From: Micractinium sp. NFX-FRZ
Lineage: Eukaryota > Chlorophyta > Trebouxiophyceae > Chlorellales > Chlorellaceae
DNA: 64,000 nt
Assembly (NCBI GenBank): GCA_029339195.1
Contig: JAPTJF010000096.1
Location: forward strand, 62,001 to 126,000
Reading direction: 5' to 3'
Position numbers and translations under genes: made by a program. This document shows, one piece after another, positions 48,621-60,273 of the stretch. The notes under the pieces were generated by a model, which searched no databases, had not been told where the DNA came from, and was given only the letters and a program-made list of their open reading frames with translations. Position 1 is the first letter of the stretch; every line of letters starts with the position of its first letter.

Positions 48621-49127
48621 GCACAAAGAGTGCTGAAGCAAATCAGGCGCCTGCCAAGCGGTTCGACCATCTTGCCTCTGGTCGATCCTTGCCGCGTCGG
48701 TGAAACAGTGTCTCCGTGTTTTTAAATCCCATGCACCGCAACCGCTATAGTAGTGCCCTCCCTGCCAGCTAGGGTTCTGGGGTTCGGTCGGTTGACATTC
48801 AGGGCGCAGCCACTGCTGCACTGGCTGTGGAGCTGGCTGCCAAGCTCCATTCACTTGCTGAGACACTTGATCCCTGCCTGTTCAAATCTCCCCTTATCCT
48901 GGGAGAAATGGGCCAATAGTTGAGGGAGCTCGGCAGGGCCCGGTGCTGTGCACCTGCTGTGATGGGCGGTGCTGCCAGTAGGGGTTCCGTTTGCACCATC
49001 GCGGTTGGGGTGCACACATCGAGCATCGCCACAGCGCATTGAGCTTCCCAGCCCGGTTCTTAGAGCGCACGTGCTAGGGTAACAGGCGCGGCTTCGCGCC
49101 TTCGACCCTCTCCCCAGTTGTTCCGCG
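48621..49127. other. Intergenic region, small coiled-coil gene to RETICULATA-related gene
   Basis: 507 bases between two plus-strand genes, holding the 3' UTR of the first and the promoter and 5' UTR of the second. I see no TGTAA signal, RNA gene or coding exon in it. Confidence 0.5.
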
Positions 49128-52100
49128 ATGGCATCACTGCGAGTGATGGCGTCGGCTAGAATGCAGCCCACCTGCTGCAACGCACCCCTGTCTCGCCGCG
49201 CCGGGGCAGGGCTTCGCCGCCCTCTGCCAGCACGGCGCGGCGTCTGCCGAAGCTCCGGGGACACAGGGGCGACGCCAGCGGTGGGTGGCGTGCCCCCCGG
49301 CAGCGGCAGCAACAACGGCGGGGGCGGCGGCGGTGACGGTGACGGCAAGGGGGACAACGGCAGCGGCGCCGCTGGCGGCGCGATCCTGGCTGGCCGTGCG
49401 CTGGAGACCCTGCCCGCAGGTGTGGGCGTGTGGGAAGCCGTGCTTGAGAGAAGGGGCTTGTGAAGAGCAAACACACAGTGCACCTGGCTGCTTGGGGAGG
49501 AAGCCAACTGCCATCAGGGCTACACTGTGACGACGTGCCGCCTTGGCCTGCCTGCAGAGCTGGCGGAGGCACTCAAGGTTGGCAAGCTGCCCGAGGAGAT
49601 CCTGCAGCGTTTCCTGGACATGGACCGCAACCCTATCCTCTCCTGGCTCATGCGCATCGGGTGGGTTCACGGGCGGGCAAGCACACAACAGCAAGCATGC
49701 ATGTTGCCCCTGCCTGTGGGTTCCTTGGGCTGCCTTGCTTGACGTTGCGTGACGCCAGCGCAGCCGCCGTGCCTGCGTTACTTTCACGTGCTCTGGCGTC
49801 GCGGCCCCCTCCTTTCAGCCGACCGATATCCTTATCATGCACGTGCAGCCTGTCTTGATGTCTTTCTTGTTCCTTTGCGCACATGTTTTCCCCCGCAGCG
49901 GCTTCCGTGAGCGCCTGCTGGCTGACCCCGGCTTCATGATCAAGGTGGCCATCGAGGTGGGCATCGGCGTGTGCACCAAGACCACCGCAGGTGTGCACCT
50001 CCTTTCACAAGGGGCAAAGGGACCCATTGGTCTGTTGGGTGGGGAAAGAGAGGGATGGGGTGGTGTGGGCATGTTGGGTGAACATGCAGACAAGGTTGCT
50101 TTTGAGGCGGGCATCTCCGTGCATGAAGGCAGCTGCAGCTGGGTGCGTGTGAGCGAGGGGAGGAGGGGTTGAGTTGTGCCCACCCCATGGAGTGGAGTTT
50201 GGCTTGTTCACGGAGACCCATTGCAGGGGGGTGGCCATGGGGAGAACCGGGAAGTGCTGTAACAGTTGGAAGAAGATGAAACTCACGTGCGAAGGGCAGA
50301 CACATGCAGATGAAACTCACGTGCCTCCTTGTGCACCTGCGAGCAGCGAAGCAAATTGCGACAATGAGCTACCATACACCCGTGGCCTTGTGCACCTATC
50401 CATGACACCCACACTCCCATGTGCAGAGTACACCAAGCGCGGCGACGATTTCAAGAAGGAGCTGGATTTTGTGTTTGCCAACCTGGTCATGTGAGCTTGG
50501 AGGGGCGGCCGGAAAGGGTCGCTGGCCGTTGTGTGAGCTGAACAGAGGGACTTAAAATACCGTGGGACGGCAACTTATATCCTCCGGCTGTGGGATGTGC
50601 ACAGGTGCTGCAGAGGCATGCAGCCAGCCGGCTCCAGACCTTCCATTCTGGTTCACGACCCTGTGCGTCTGTGTCTCCCCATGCTGTCATGCAGGGCCGT
50701 CATCGCCGACTTCATGCTGGTCTGGCTGCCAGCACCCACTTTTGCAGCGTACGTAGCACAGTATCGGCAGTGGTTGCCTCAGTAGGATACTGGCAGCGGA
50801 TGGCTCGATTGCTGTGTCCACTGCCCTGATCTGTGTCCACCACCATGACCGTTTGCACGTAAGCATGCCTTTCTCAACATGGGGCAGCACCCACCTTTGG
50901 CCTAGCCCGTCGTCTGCACGCCGGCCATTGCCAACAGCGCGTGGCCCTGCCCTCGCCGCTGCTGCTGCCCCCTTCTGCAGGGGTGCTGCCAAGGCGGGCG
51001 GCTTCAACCCCCTGGGCAAGATGTTTGCGGGCTGCCCCGATAACGCCTTCCAGAAGGTGCCCCCGGGCTACGCGCCCTTCTCCTTTGGGCAGCGTGTGGG
51101 CGCTGTGGTGCGCAACGGTGAGTGTTTAATATGAACCCGGTCTGCCACAACTGATCACTCACTGTGTGGGCCCGGTGGTGTGGAGCGGTGATGGCGCCCG
51201 CCAGCTCCAGCCCCACAGGGCCGCAGCATGGTAGGAATCTTTCAAAGTGATAAAGGCACAGCGCACGGTGCATCCCGCTCAGGCATGCGGCGAGGCTGCT
51301 GCGAACATCGCTCATACAAAGAGCCACGCCCACCAGCGCTCCTGATGGCGCCTGCCTTGCTGCCCGCTTGCCCTGCCTCCATGCCTGCCTTGTAGGTATC
51401 AAGCTGTTTGGCGTGGGCTTCTGCGCCTCTCTGCTGGGCGTGGGCATCACCAATGGCCTGATGGGAGTGCGCCAGATCCTGGACCCCTCCTTCACGCCCC
51501 TCAACCCGCCCCAGGTGCAGCACTCACTGGTTCAGAGCGTGTGTTGCCGCGGATGCTTGGCTTGGGTCGCTGTGCATGCTCAGTGCGTAACTGCCGAGTG
51601 GCCACCTTGGCGCCTTAAGTTGCTGGACATCTGTGGGGCAAGCCCTGCGCTTGCACGGTGCTTTGGCGGGCCACAAGCGTCAGCGTGCACATCACTGGGC
51701 TGCTTCAGCTTGTACTTACGTCCCCGGTCCCTGTCCCGGCCCGCCCCCACGCTGTCTCAGGACGTGCTGGTGATGAGTGCTGCGTACGGCTCGTACATGG
51801 CATCCTCATCCAACCTGCGGTACCAGGTGCGGTACTGCTTGCCTTGACTCAGGCCTGCACAACTTAGCGTCACCCCCCATAAGGGGTGCTCTGCATCCAG
51901 CGTTCTCCCGGTGTCGTGCGTCTCGGGTTGTCTCCTGTGGGCGGCGTCATTTCCTTGCCTGCTCCGTCCACCGGCTGACCTCTTACCCTTTTCTGCACCG
52001 TTCCTCTGCCCGCACAGATTCTGGCCGGCCTGGTTGAGGAGCGTGGCATTGAGGCCATTTTCAAGTCCAACCCTGCCGCCTGCGCGGTGCTGTCCTTCAT

Positions 52101-52421
52101 CGTGAGGTGAGGAGGCGGCGCTGGGGGAGGACCATCCAGTGTTACGACCAGTGCACACTGGGAGGTTCAGCAAGCGTATGTCATGTGACAGCAGCAGAAG
52201 GGGCACATGCACTGTGTTATGTCGCCTGCCACGACGGCCTGCCTGCCGCCACGTCACGCACTGGTTTCGTCGCACCCACATGCTCCCTGCATTCATCAAA
52301 CGACTCCCTCCGTCTCAAACTTTCCCCATGTCATAGGACGGGCAACACGTTCCTGGGCTCCCTGCTGTGGGTGGACTACATTCGGCTGCTGGGCCTGCAA
52401 AAGGGGGGTGCCGGCCACTGA
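49128..52421 (+). CDS. RETICULATA-related (DUF3411) chloroplast membrane protein
   Basis: Ten exons: 49128-49419, 49558-49660, 49899-49990, 50427-50490, 50695-50748, 50981-51117, 51396-51514, 51761-51826, 52018-52106, 52337-52421; 366 residues, all phases closing. Residues 1-45 look like a plastid transit peptide (Arg/Ala/Ser-rich), followed by a Gly-rich linker (about residues 55-85). The DUF3411 core contains RLLADPGFMIKVAIEVGIG, a hydrophobic AVIADFMLVWLPAPTFAA segment, RNGIKLFGVGFCASLLGVG, and near the end RTGNTFLGSLLWVDYIRLLG. Plant homologues sit in the chloroplast envelope and affect leaf mesophyll development; the molecular activity is unknown. Several hydrophobic segments support membrane placement. 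Intron 6 has a degenerate copy of the exon 6 donor edge. Confidence 0.9.
50274..50334 (+). repeat. Short tandem repeat in RETICULATA-related intron 3
   Basis: GATGAAACTCACGTGC occurs at about 50275 and 50309, a 34-bp unit repeated twice. No exon similarity. Confidence 0.75.
51161..51196 (+). repeat. Degenerate copy of the exon 6 donor edge of the RETICULATA-related gene
   Basis: GTGTGGGCCCGGTGGTG followed by CGGTGA repeats GTGTGGGCGCTGTGGTG and CGGTGA at 51094-51120, about 74% over 34 bases by eye, 65 bases into intron 6. Confidence 0.6.
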
Positions 52422-53095
52422 TGGAAAGCGGCCTTCAAACCCAACACGTGACCATCGGTGGACCAGATGCAATCACCTGTGGCTTTCGATGTGACCTCTG
52501 GTTTTCAGTGCCCAACTGTCATGGCTCCGACCTGTGTGATGGAGACTCTGGGCCCAATACGTGGCCAACGACCCTGGTTTTGAACACACAACTGCCACTG
52601 CTCCTTTGTTCACTGCTCCTTTGTTCACTGCACAGAAACGACTGAGTCCGCGTGAGTGCTGCATGCACTGTACTGCCTGGGCTGACCGGGTTCCGCCCAA
52701 CCGTACCTCACCCCTGTCTCTGTGTGCTGTTTTGTACCGTCAAGAATTCACCCTGCCCCTTGTGTTTGTGCCGCACTCCCTATTCCCGTGCCATCTGTTT
52801 GTTTTGCCGTTGTGTGCCCTTTCTTTGTCTGCATTAAGCTGTAGTTCACTGCTTCAGTGGACCAACGGAAAAGGCACTACGGAGGTTTGACAGAGGAAAC
52901 GGCAAGGCAGAAAGGGCTCTGCAAGAGGAGGTCCCACAGGCCTTCATGAAGCACAATACAAAAAATGCAGCTTGCCACACGTTTGCAGCGATGGTGGCTG
53001 GTCACATCACCGTCAGGTGGCAGCCTGCCCCGCGTGCCCCGCCTATGTGCATACCTGATGTCACGTCGTGCTGTGCTCTCAGCTTCTGAAGCAGG
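52422..53095. other. Convergent intergenic region, RETICULATA-related gene / VPS18
   Basis: 674 bases between opposite-strand stops, expected to hold both 3' UTRs. A short direct repeat (CACTGCTCCTTTGTT twice, about 52594-52624) is present. No TGTAA signal, RNA gene or coding exon is recognised. Confidence 0.55.
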
Positions 53096-56000
53096 CTACA
53101 CTTGCCAGCTCTCTGCCTCCCCAGGCGCAATGAAGGGCTTCCGCAGCCCCGCAACCAGCATGCCCTCGCCTTCATACGGATCCTCCACCGCAATCTCCTC
53201 TTCCAGCTGCTGCCGCAGCTGCTCAACACTGGCCACCGGGGCATCTGCTGTGGCTGTCGCGGAGCTGGCACCCTCCGTCACGCTGGACAGTCGCTCCACC
53301 AGCTTCTGAATGCGGCGCCGCTGCACCGCGGGCGCCAGCTCAGCCACCTCGGCACACAGGCAGCTGCCATGGAAGGCGTTGCCGGTGGGGAACAGATAGA
53401 GCTTGGGCAGTGCGCCGCCGGCGGGGCCTGCTGAACTGGGCGGTGGCGCGTGCAGTGGGCGGCTGCAGCGGGCGCAAGGTTCTGAGCTGTCCAGGGCAGC
53501 GCTGCGATGCTCCAGCCGTGCCAAATCCTCCCTGCATAATGACAGCCAGCGACACGAGGTATGTGAGCAGCAGCAAGGTTGGCTGCAGCATGCGCAGGGC
53601 TTAAGCTGTCCAGAGGACGTTGCAATGCTCCAGCTGAGCCAGGTCGCCCTCTGCACACCAAGGCACCGAGTGGCAGCCACACGCGGAGACGACGCCTGGG
53701 TACCCAACGCACGGGAACCGAGTGGGCAACCACAGGGTTGCAGCAGCGTGGAGATGGCGCTTGGCACCAGACAGCTGGCCGGCCAGAGGCGCGCTGCACA
53801 ACCTGCACAACCTCTTCTACTTAATGCCTTCTGGCTGCTGTGCTCAATGCACATGCACACATTGATGCGTGCACGCCAGCTGGCCCCACCTGATGGCCTG
53901 CACGGTGTGCGTGGCCTGCTTCATCTCCTGCTTCAGCTCCTCAATCTCCTGGTTGTACGCCTCCAACGAGCTGTAAGCGAAGATACCGGCGCAGCAGGGT
54001 GATGATGGGATGAGATTATGTGCAGGCAGGGCAACAGGCATCGCCTGGGCAGAGCAGGGCAGCAGGGCAGTGAGCAATAGCCGGGCAGGCAGGCTGGGCG
54101 GCAACATCGGGCCATCACAGTGCCTGGCACCAGCAGGGCACTCAGATGAGCTGCTCTAATGCTCAGTTGCTCTTGTGTTCAGCAGCACCCCAAGCCCACC
54201 TGCAGATGGCGTCCTTGAACGCGTCGATCTCCACAAAGTCGGGGAACAGCGGCAGGATGTCCTCAATCCTCACAGCCCCCTGGGCGCTCTCCAGCAGCGA
54301 CGTCACTGCTCGGATGCGCGCAGGCTGCAGGGAGACGGAGCAGGGAGGCAGGCAGAGGGTGAGCCAGAAGCCCCACGAGAGAAAGGGAGCTCTCAATGGG
54401 ACTCAAAAGCATGGTGAGGCTCACGGCCAGGGCCAGCAGCCCGTAAAGACAGTTCAGAATTCCTGCTGCAGACATCTACACCCACAGCCTGCAGCCCACC
54501 TCTGCCAGGGCAGGGCCCACAGCCCGTAAAGACAGCCCTCAAAGTCTGCTGCAGACATGCACACCTGCAGCTTGCAGCCTACCTCTGGGTGGCCGCCCTC
54601 TGCAGCGCCCCGCCCTATCATGTGGCGTGCAATGGCCAGCCAGAGCTTGCGGCTGAGCGACTCGTCACCCTCGGGCTGCCTGGCGATGCTGGCAGCCAGC
54701 TCGCCATCAAAGGTGAGGGCTAGCATCACAGCATCCTCGTACATGCCAACCTGGACAGCATTGATGATGGGAAAAGGCAGGACGGGTGAGTTGGCAAGCT
54801 TGAGGTACAATGGTGGGCAGCTTTCCGGCATCATGAGTGAGCCACGGCCCTACCTCGCAGAAGAGCGCCACGCTGGCGCGCAGGCAGCCGCGGTCCCGAG
54901 CCAGCCGCAGGGCATGCACCGGGTCATAGAGCGGCCGCCCAATAGGGCTGCGTGCCGTGGTGAGGTACTCTAGCAGCTGCTGCTCCTGCAGGGGTTGAGG
55001 AACGTGGGGTAGCAATATCGTTGGTACAAGCACACCCAGACATTATTTGAGGTACCTACCAGCTGCTGCTCATTGATGTTAGGCACACTAACATGTTCAA
55101 AACGGGACGGCATGAACTGAGCAGGTACACCAACACCTCAGCCCTTCCCCACCCCTGCACTCGTGCCAAGCTTGCGGGGAGAGTGCCCGCTGCGCACCCT
55201 CCTCACCTGTGTGCAGTCAAGCGACAGCAGTGCCACAGCCAAGTTGTGCACAGCTGGATCCTCAGAGTTCAGGCGGCGGATGCAGAAGCGCACATACTTC
55301 AGAGCTTCTGCGCGGCCCTTGGTGCTGCCGCCTGGTTCACCAAAGTGCAGCAGCGCGGGCAGCAGCCGCCTGCAAGGAGCAGCAGCACAGGTGGCACAGC
55401 CAGTTTACGGCATCATATTGCGGATGCTGATTTTCTCGATTGCATCGAGGTTGCAGGTCAGAAACACAAGGGAGAAAGCAGGAACACACAGGATAGGCAG
55501 CACGCACCGGGGCTCTAGTGGTGGTTGCACATCCATCCATGCCTGCACTGTCAGCGCTGGCGCTTGCTCCACAAGCGCCGAGGCAAACTTATAGAAGAGC
55601 TCTTGGCTGACGCTGGGCTTTCGCAGCACCTCCAGCGCACGCTCAGCCTGGGGAGAAAGAGGGAGAGAGGGGCTGCGGTTAGTGTATGCGGTTAGTGTAA
55701 GCAATAGAGGGAAGGGAGGGAAAGCATCCTCTGCCAACTACATAACTTCGGGTGAGTTGTGATGAACAAAATTAATCCAAAAATCGCTTGCGCACACAAA
55801 TGTTGGCATTCTCCAGGACCAGAAGTAGTCCCCAGTGATGCCCTCGCGCACATCCCATTGCAGTAGTATTTCCACCCAACCCTGTGAACATTGCCAGCGC
55901 ACACACACATGCCCTGGCCTTTGGCATGACAGTGCCTCCCCCCTCCCCACCCCGACACACACATTGCGCCGTTGCGGCAGATATTCCAGCAGGTTATGTG

Positions 56001-59000
56001 GACGTCACCTGTCCAGCAAACTCAAATTTGGCCACCGCTAAACATTCGAGGCAAATTCTGGGGTTACAAGCCCCTCACCTCGTGCCGCTGCAGCAGGTAT
56101 TCCAGCAGGCTCTCCCAGTCGCCTCTGCAGCGCGCATAGTGCATGAGCTCATCCAGCCGGCCGTAGCCAGCCAGCAGGCCGATGGTGGTGCCTGGATCCA
56201 GCACGTCTACATACTTCTGTAAGAATGCACGTAGGCGCTCAACAGCCTGCAAACAGCAGTTTGGCAGTTTGCGATGGGGTGAGAGGTTTGGCAGGGGTAG
56301 GTGGCCTGTGGTGCCTGGGTTCAGCACGCCCGCAACCCTTCTTCAAACCAGCTCACACCTGCTCGACGGCCCGCACTCAGAGTGGCGTTTGCATGGATGG
56401 GCAAGCAGAGAAACAGGCTAGTGTACTCAACGCAGAGAGCCAGCCCCCAGGCCAGCCCAGCTCCTTGACAACACCAACCATTCACCTGGCTGTAGCTGCT
56501 GCTGGCTTCACCAGGTGGCGGCTCCAGGGCCCCACTGGCAGCTGTCTCAAGCCCCGCATCGGGTTGCAGCAGCGCCCGGTTCAGCGTGTCCAGCAGGAGC
56601 TCAGTGAGCCAGGTGGCAACCATGGTCGCCTGCACGGACGATGGAACTTCATTAGTACTTGTTCGTCTTGTAAGGAAATCCATTAATCAGAGAGTCGTAG
56701 ACAAAGGAGATCAGACGCACTGACACGCCTCGCGCATGCGCTGCATTGCAAAGGCTTTGTGCCAGGTGGCAACATGGCCTGCATGGGTGGAAAATGCCGG
56801 TGCACCAGGCACGCTAGACCAACGCCTACAAATATGCCTCAAAGCGTGGGCACAGTGAGCTGTGCCTTACTGCTTCAGTGCATTGCTCGCAAGCCACTGC
56901 AGCCCCCACTGCAGGAAAAAACAGTTTCATTTTGTGCCAACCTGCGCCTTGTCATCCTGGCCCAGCGTGTCCAGCCGTGTCTGCAGGAAGGCCGCCACCG
57001 CCTCTGGCTCCCCAGTCTCCATCAGGCGAAGAGCGACTTCTTCGAAAGACGGCGTGCTGGAGGTGACCTGCATCATGAACAGTTTCCACTCCACGAGCAC
57101 GTAAGTACGGTAGCATAGAGGGGGACACAGGCACGCTGGCAGCAAGACATTGATAGGCAGGCGGGCCCGCTCTCCCACTTTGCAGCGGGAGCAGATGCTG
57201 ACGATTCCCCGTCGGACGGCAGAGCGGAAGCAAGCTGCCCACCTTTCCGTACAGCGCTGCCGCTTGCACATAGTCTCCCTCCTCAAACAGCGAAGCCGCC
57301 TCCGCAAGGTAGACCTTGTTGCGCTGGGCGGCGCTGCAACATGAGATGCAACAGGCAACAGCTGGGATGCGAGGGACAGCAGGGGCAGAGACATGGCAGC
57401 AGTTTGCAGGCTTCGAAAGCGCAAGGGCTGGCATCTCCAGCAACAGCGCGCAGCACAGACCTGCGGCACTGCACCAGCGCTGCCCGGTAGTCCCCTTTGT
57501 CCAAGTAGACCCGCCACATGTCACGATCCTCGTCCGATGTGTCCATCTCCAAGGCATCGTCGCCTGCATGGAGAGCACAACGAAGGAGAAATGCACACTT
57601 CAGTGCAGTCACCTGCACAAAGCATGCACGAACTGAACCTTGGATTGAAGGGTCACACTTGTTGAGGTTGATGTGGGACTCTGGCAAACACAACACAACA
57701 CAAATGTGGGTGGACAATGCGATGCACAATCATCTGGCAAAGGAGGTAGAAAGGCAGTGTGGCACAGCAGCATGGTTGGCAGCCAGGTTGTGAATGAGCC
57801 TTTGCCAGGGGACCCAGCAGCAGCATCGGCGGCGGCGACGGCCACAATCGAGGCATGCATGCAACGATTGGTAGGCACATGCCCACCTGCTAGGACATAG
57901 ATGTGTCCCACCAGCTGGTCTCGGCACAGGCCCAGCGGCATTGTGGCTGCGCCCCGCACGGGCACCGCAAACCGCTGCAACGGCACCTCCTGCACCACTG
58001 CCTTGCTGGTGCGATTGACGTACTGCAGCTTGCTGGGGTACAGCAGCACAAAGTGGTGCTGCGTCATGGCCTGCATGGGGCAGCACAGGTGGACGAGGAG
58101 CAGGGTTAGCAGATGAAGCAAAGGGAGGCACGCCTGAGGCACGCCTGCAGGGGGCAGCAGTGCAAAGTGGTACCCGCCATGGCCTGCAAACAAAGCAGTG
58201 GGACAGTCTGTGAAGATAAAGCACTTGGCTGGCGAGGACAGCCACAGGGAGCACCCGGGAGCAAGTGGGAATTCCATGATGGTACAGGCTAGTGAAGCGC
58301 ACATGCCAGCGCACAGCACGCCCAACTTCATGCCCCATCTGCCACCTACCAGCGACAGCGGGCGCTCGCCAGAAGCGGCTGCTGCTGTCGCTCCTGCTGC
58401 TGCCGTAGCTGCTGCGCCCTGCTGCTGTGCGGTCTGCTGCAGGTGCAGCACAGCTGCCGGCAGCAGCTGGTGTCGCACGAGATGGTCTGCTGGGTCGGTG
58501 ATGTTTGGGTCCAAATCCAGGCGTCCATAGTAGATACCCGAAGGTGACAGCACAGCAAACACCTCTGGCCGGGGCATGTCAAACAAGCCGCTTGCATCTG
58601 TCCAGGCCCCTGGGTCGGGCTGCTTTGTGGGGTAGAGCAGTTGCAGCTGGGCAGCACCCGTCTGGGTAGGCAGGTCGATGTGGCGCCCCTCGATCCCGCC
58701 TCCGCCGGCATCCTCTGAGTGCGCAGCAAACACGTCTTCGAGAGTGGGCCCGCCAGAGAAGGCATACAGTCGCGTGCCACACAGGGCCAGCACCAGCCGG
58801 CGCTCCGCAGACAGCGCCACCTGCAGCAGCAAGGGTCGCAGCCAGCCAGCAAGTCTGTCACCAGTATGTCACGGCTGCAAAATGCGGTGCCTGAGCTGGT
58901 GCAAGACCCCAGCCCTCCATGCCCTGCCCGCGACAACTGTGCTGGGCGAATTGCGGCAGCAAGTGACATGACCATGGGGCCTCTCTGCGCCCCCTGCTAC

Positions 59001-60273
59001 TGCTCACATGACGCTAACCCTTGCACCTGTGCCAACCAAGCCATGGACCACTCTTCCCCGTGCAGCTGGCACAGATTGACATACTGTATGCCATCACACC
59101 CCCAGCTGCTCCCAGCACCTATGCGCACCTGTGCCAACCCAGCGATGGGCCTCTTCCCCCTCTTCCCCGCGCAGCTGGCATACATTGCAGTACGCCGTCA
59201 CACCCGCGGCTGCTTCCAGCACCTATGCGCACCTGTGACAACCCAGCGATGGGCCCCTCTTCCCCGCGCAGCTCGTGGAGCTGGCGCAGGCGCTCCTTCT
59301 TGCCCTCAGGCTCCACACTCAGCTCGTACAGAGCACCTGTGTCTGTCCCCAGCAGCGCCTCCCTGCATGGATAAAGGAGGCAAGCAAAGGATGCCAGGTT
59401 TGGGGGACGGGCTTGTGCTCCTTCTTCCCTTACCAAGCTGCCCGCCTCGCCCGTCAAACCCACCCGTCCCACTCCCTGATTGCACCCTTGTTCCTCACCC
59501 AAAGCTCTGCGCTCTCAGCACCGGGCTCCACGCCACGCTGGTCACTGCCAGTCCTTTGAGCTTGTGCAGCTGCCGTGATTTCTTCAGCCCCCCATCCACA
59601 TAGTGCGTCTCCAGTGTGCCGCTGCTGCCGCCCGTCTGCATCGTCAGCAGCGCGTGCCGCCCGAGTGGGTCAACAAACAGGCGACGCACGTGCGCGTCGC
59701 TGCTGCGGCTGGCCTCAAGCTCTGCCACTGCATTGTGGTGGGCCGGGGAAGGCCAGGTGGGGTGAGCACCTCAACAGGGTGGCGTGTGTGCTGGGCAGAT
59801 GACAACTGAAGCAGGCAGGCAGGACTTGGCAGGCAGGCAGGCTAGCAGGCAGGCAGGGCCGGCAAAGCGGCAAGGCGCTGGAAATACACAGGCAGGGCAA
59901 CAGGTAGCCATGCGCGTGGTTGCAAAGCAGACAGCGGCAGGCGGGGTGGCGGCAAGCGTGTGCGCAAGCTTCAACTCCAGCAGCCACCGTGTAGTGTGTG
60001 CTACCCACCTGTGCTGCTGTCACCCGCCAGGTCGTGGCGCAACAGGAAGTTGCGTGAGGTGGCCACAAACAGGATGTCGTTGCATACAGTAAAGGCCACA
60101 GCATGGCCCCTTCCCCGGGCCAGGTACTCGGCCCGATGGTCTAGACCAAACAGATCGGTAGCCGGGGCGGCGGAAGGGGCGGCTACTCGGCTGCCGCTCA
60201 GGTCGCCTAGCCCGCCTAGTGCCTGCTCTGCCGCATCGGACAACGCTAGCTGAGCATTCCAGTCGTCCAGCAT
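53096..60273 (-). CDS. VPS18: VPS18, HOPS/CORVET tethering-complex subunit
   Basis: Eighteen exons (high to low): 60009-60273, 59499-59727, 59233-59362, 58350-58820, 57887-58070, 57639-57680, 57461-57563, 57243-57333, 56942-57067, 56486-56629, 56079-56246, 55508-55647, 55207-55369, 54854-54985, 54583-54750, 54200-54324, 53890-53970, 53096-53531; 1,065 residues, phases closing. VPS18 tethers late endosomes and vacuoles. The N-terminal propeller includes LLGTDTGALYEL and MTQHHFVLLYPSKLQYV; then SDEDRDMWRVYLDKGDY, alpha-solenoid repeats (FYKFASALVEQAPALTVQAW; SLSRKLWLAIARHMI), RIEDILPLFPDFVEIDAFKD, coiled coil YNQEIEELKQEMKQAT, and a RING-like end (CARC at 940-943, FPTGNAFHGSCL). The usual last Cys-x2-Cys is absent. 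I take the first in-frame ATG (60273); the open frame extends to 60426 and beyond without ATG, so an upstream exon is possible. Confidence 0.93.
53581..53656 (-). repeat. Degenerate copy of the 5' part of VPS18 exon 18, in intron 17
   Basis: GGCTGCAGCATGCGCAGGGC onward repeats GGCTGCAGCGGGCGCAAGGT at 53461-53480, through AGCTGTCCAG, ATGCTCCAGC and CCCTCTGCA (acceptor side). About 75-80% by eye over 76 bases. On the gene's strand the exon encodes EDLARLEH...CARC; the copy would give a similar CACC. Confidence 0.87.
54437..54598 (-). repeat. About 92-bp tandem duplication spanning the exon 15 donor of VPS18
   Basis: CAGCCCGTAAAGACAG, CTGCTGCAGACAT and GCAGCC(C/T)ACCTCTG occur in the same order at 54437-54505 and 54529-54590. 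The second copy ends at the real donor and last codons of exon 15 (54583); the first ends at a matching CCCACCTCTG. Confidence 0.85.
55048..55078 (-). repeat. Degenerate copy of the 5' edge of VPS18 exon 14, in intron 13
   Basis: TGAGGTACCTACCAGCTGCT repeats TGAGGTACTCTAGCAGCTGC at 54961-54980, followed by GCTGCTC in both, which is the EEQQLLEYL start of exon 14. Confidence 0.7.
55970..56016 (-). repeat. Degenerate copy of the 3' edge of VPS18 exon 11, in intron 11
   Basis: CAGATATTCCAGCAGG at 55978 repeats CAGGTATTCCAGCAGG at 56094. Flanks GCGCCGTTGCGG and GTGCCGCTGCAG also match. About 75% by eye over 50 bases; the exon encodes LLEYLLQRHE there. Confidence 0.75.
56303..56374 (-). repeat. 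Degenerate copy of the 5' part of VPS18 exon 11, in intron 10
   Basis: GTGGTGCCTGGGTTCAGCAC at 56308 repeats GTGGTGCCTGGATCCAGCAC at 56186. On the gene's strand the exon reads VLDPGTT and the copy VLNPGTT. Similarity fades towards the acceptor side. Exon 11 therefore has copies on both flanks. Confidence 0.75.
58147..58190 (-). repeat. Degenerate copy of the 5' edge of VPS18 exon 5, in intron 4
   Basis: GCAAAGTGGTACC and CCATGGCCTGCA repeat CACAAAGTGGTGCT and TCATGGCCTGCA of the real exon 5 edge (58048-58074). About 80% over 48 bases by eye. Exon: MTQHHFVLLYPS; copy: YHFALLPP. Confidence 0.82.
59020..59232 (-). repeat. About 100-bp tandem repeat derived from the exon 3 donor edge of VPS18
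   Basis: CACCTGTGCCAACCMAGC-type blocks start near 59028, 59129 and 59231. The last is the real exon 3 donor edge (GLSQ then GTGCGC). Each is followed by CTTCCCCG(C/T)GCAGCT. The spacer (ACACCC..GCTGCT.CCAGCACCTATGCG) is repeated too, giving about two full intronic units plus the exonic one. Confidence 0.87.

Noticed and set aside
58719..59603. 294-codon open frame on the plus strand
   Set aside because: It runs through the tandem array near 59020-59290 and antisense VPS18 exons; the repeated peptide comes from the repeated DNA.
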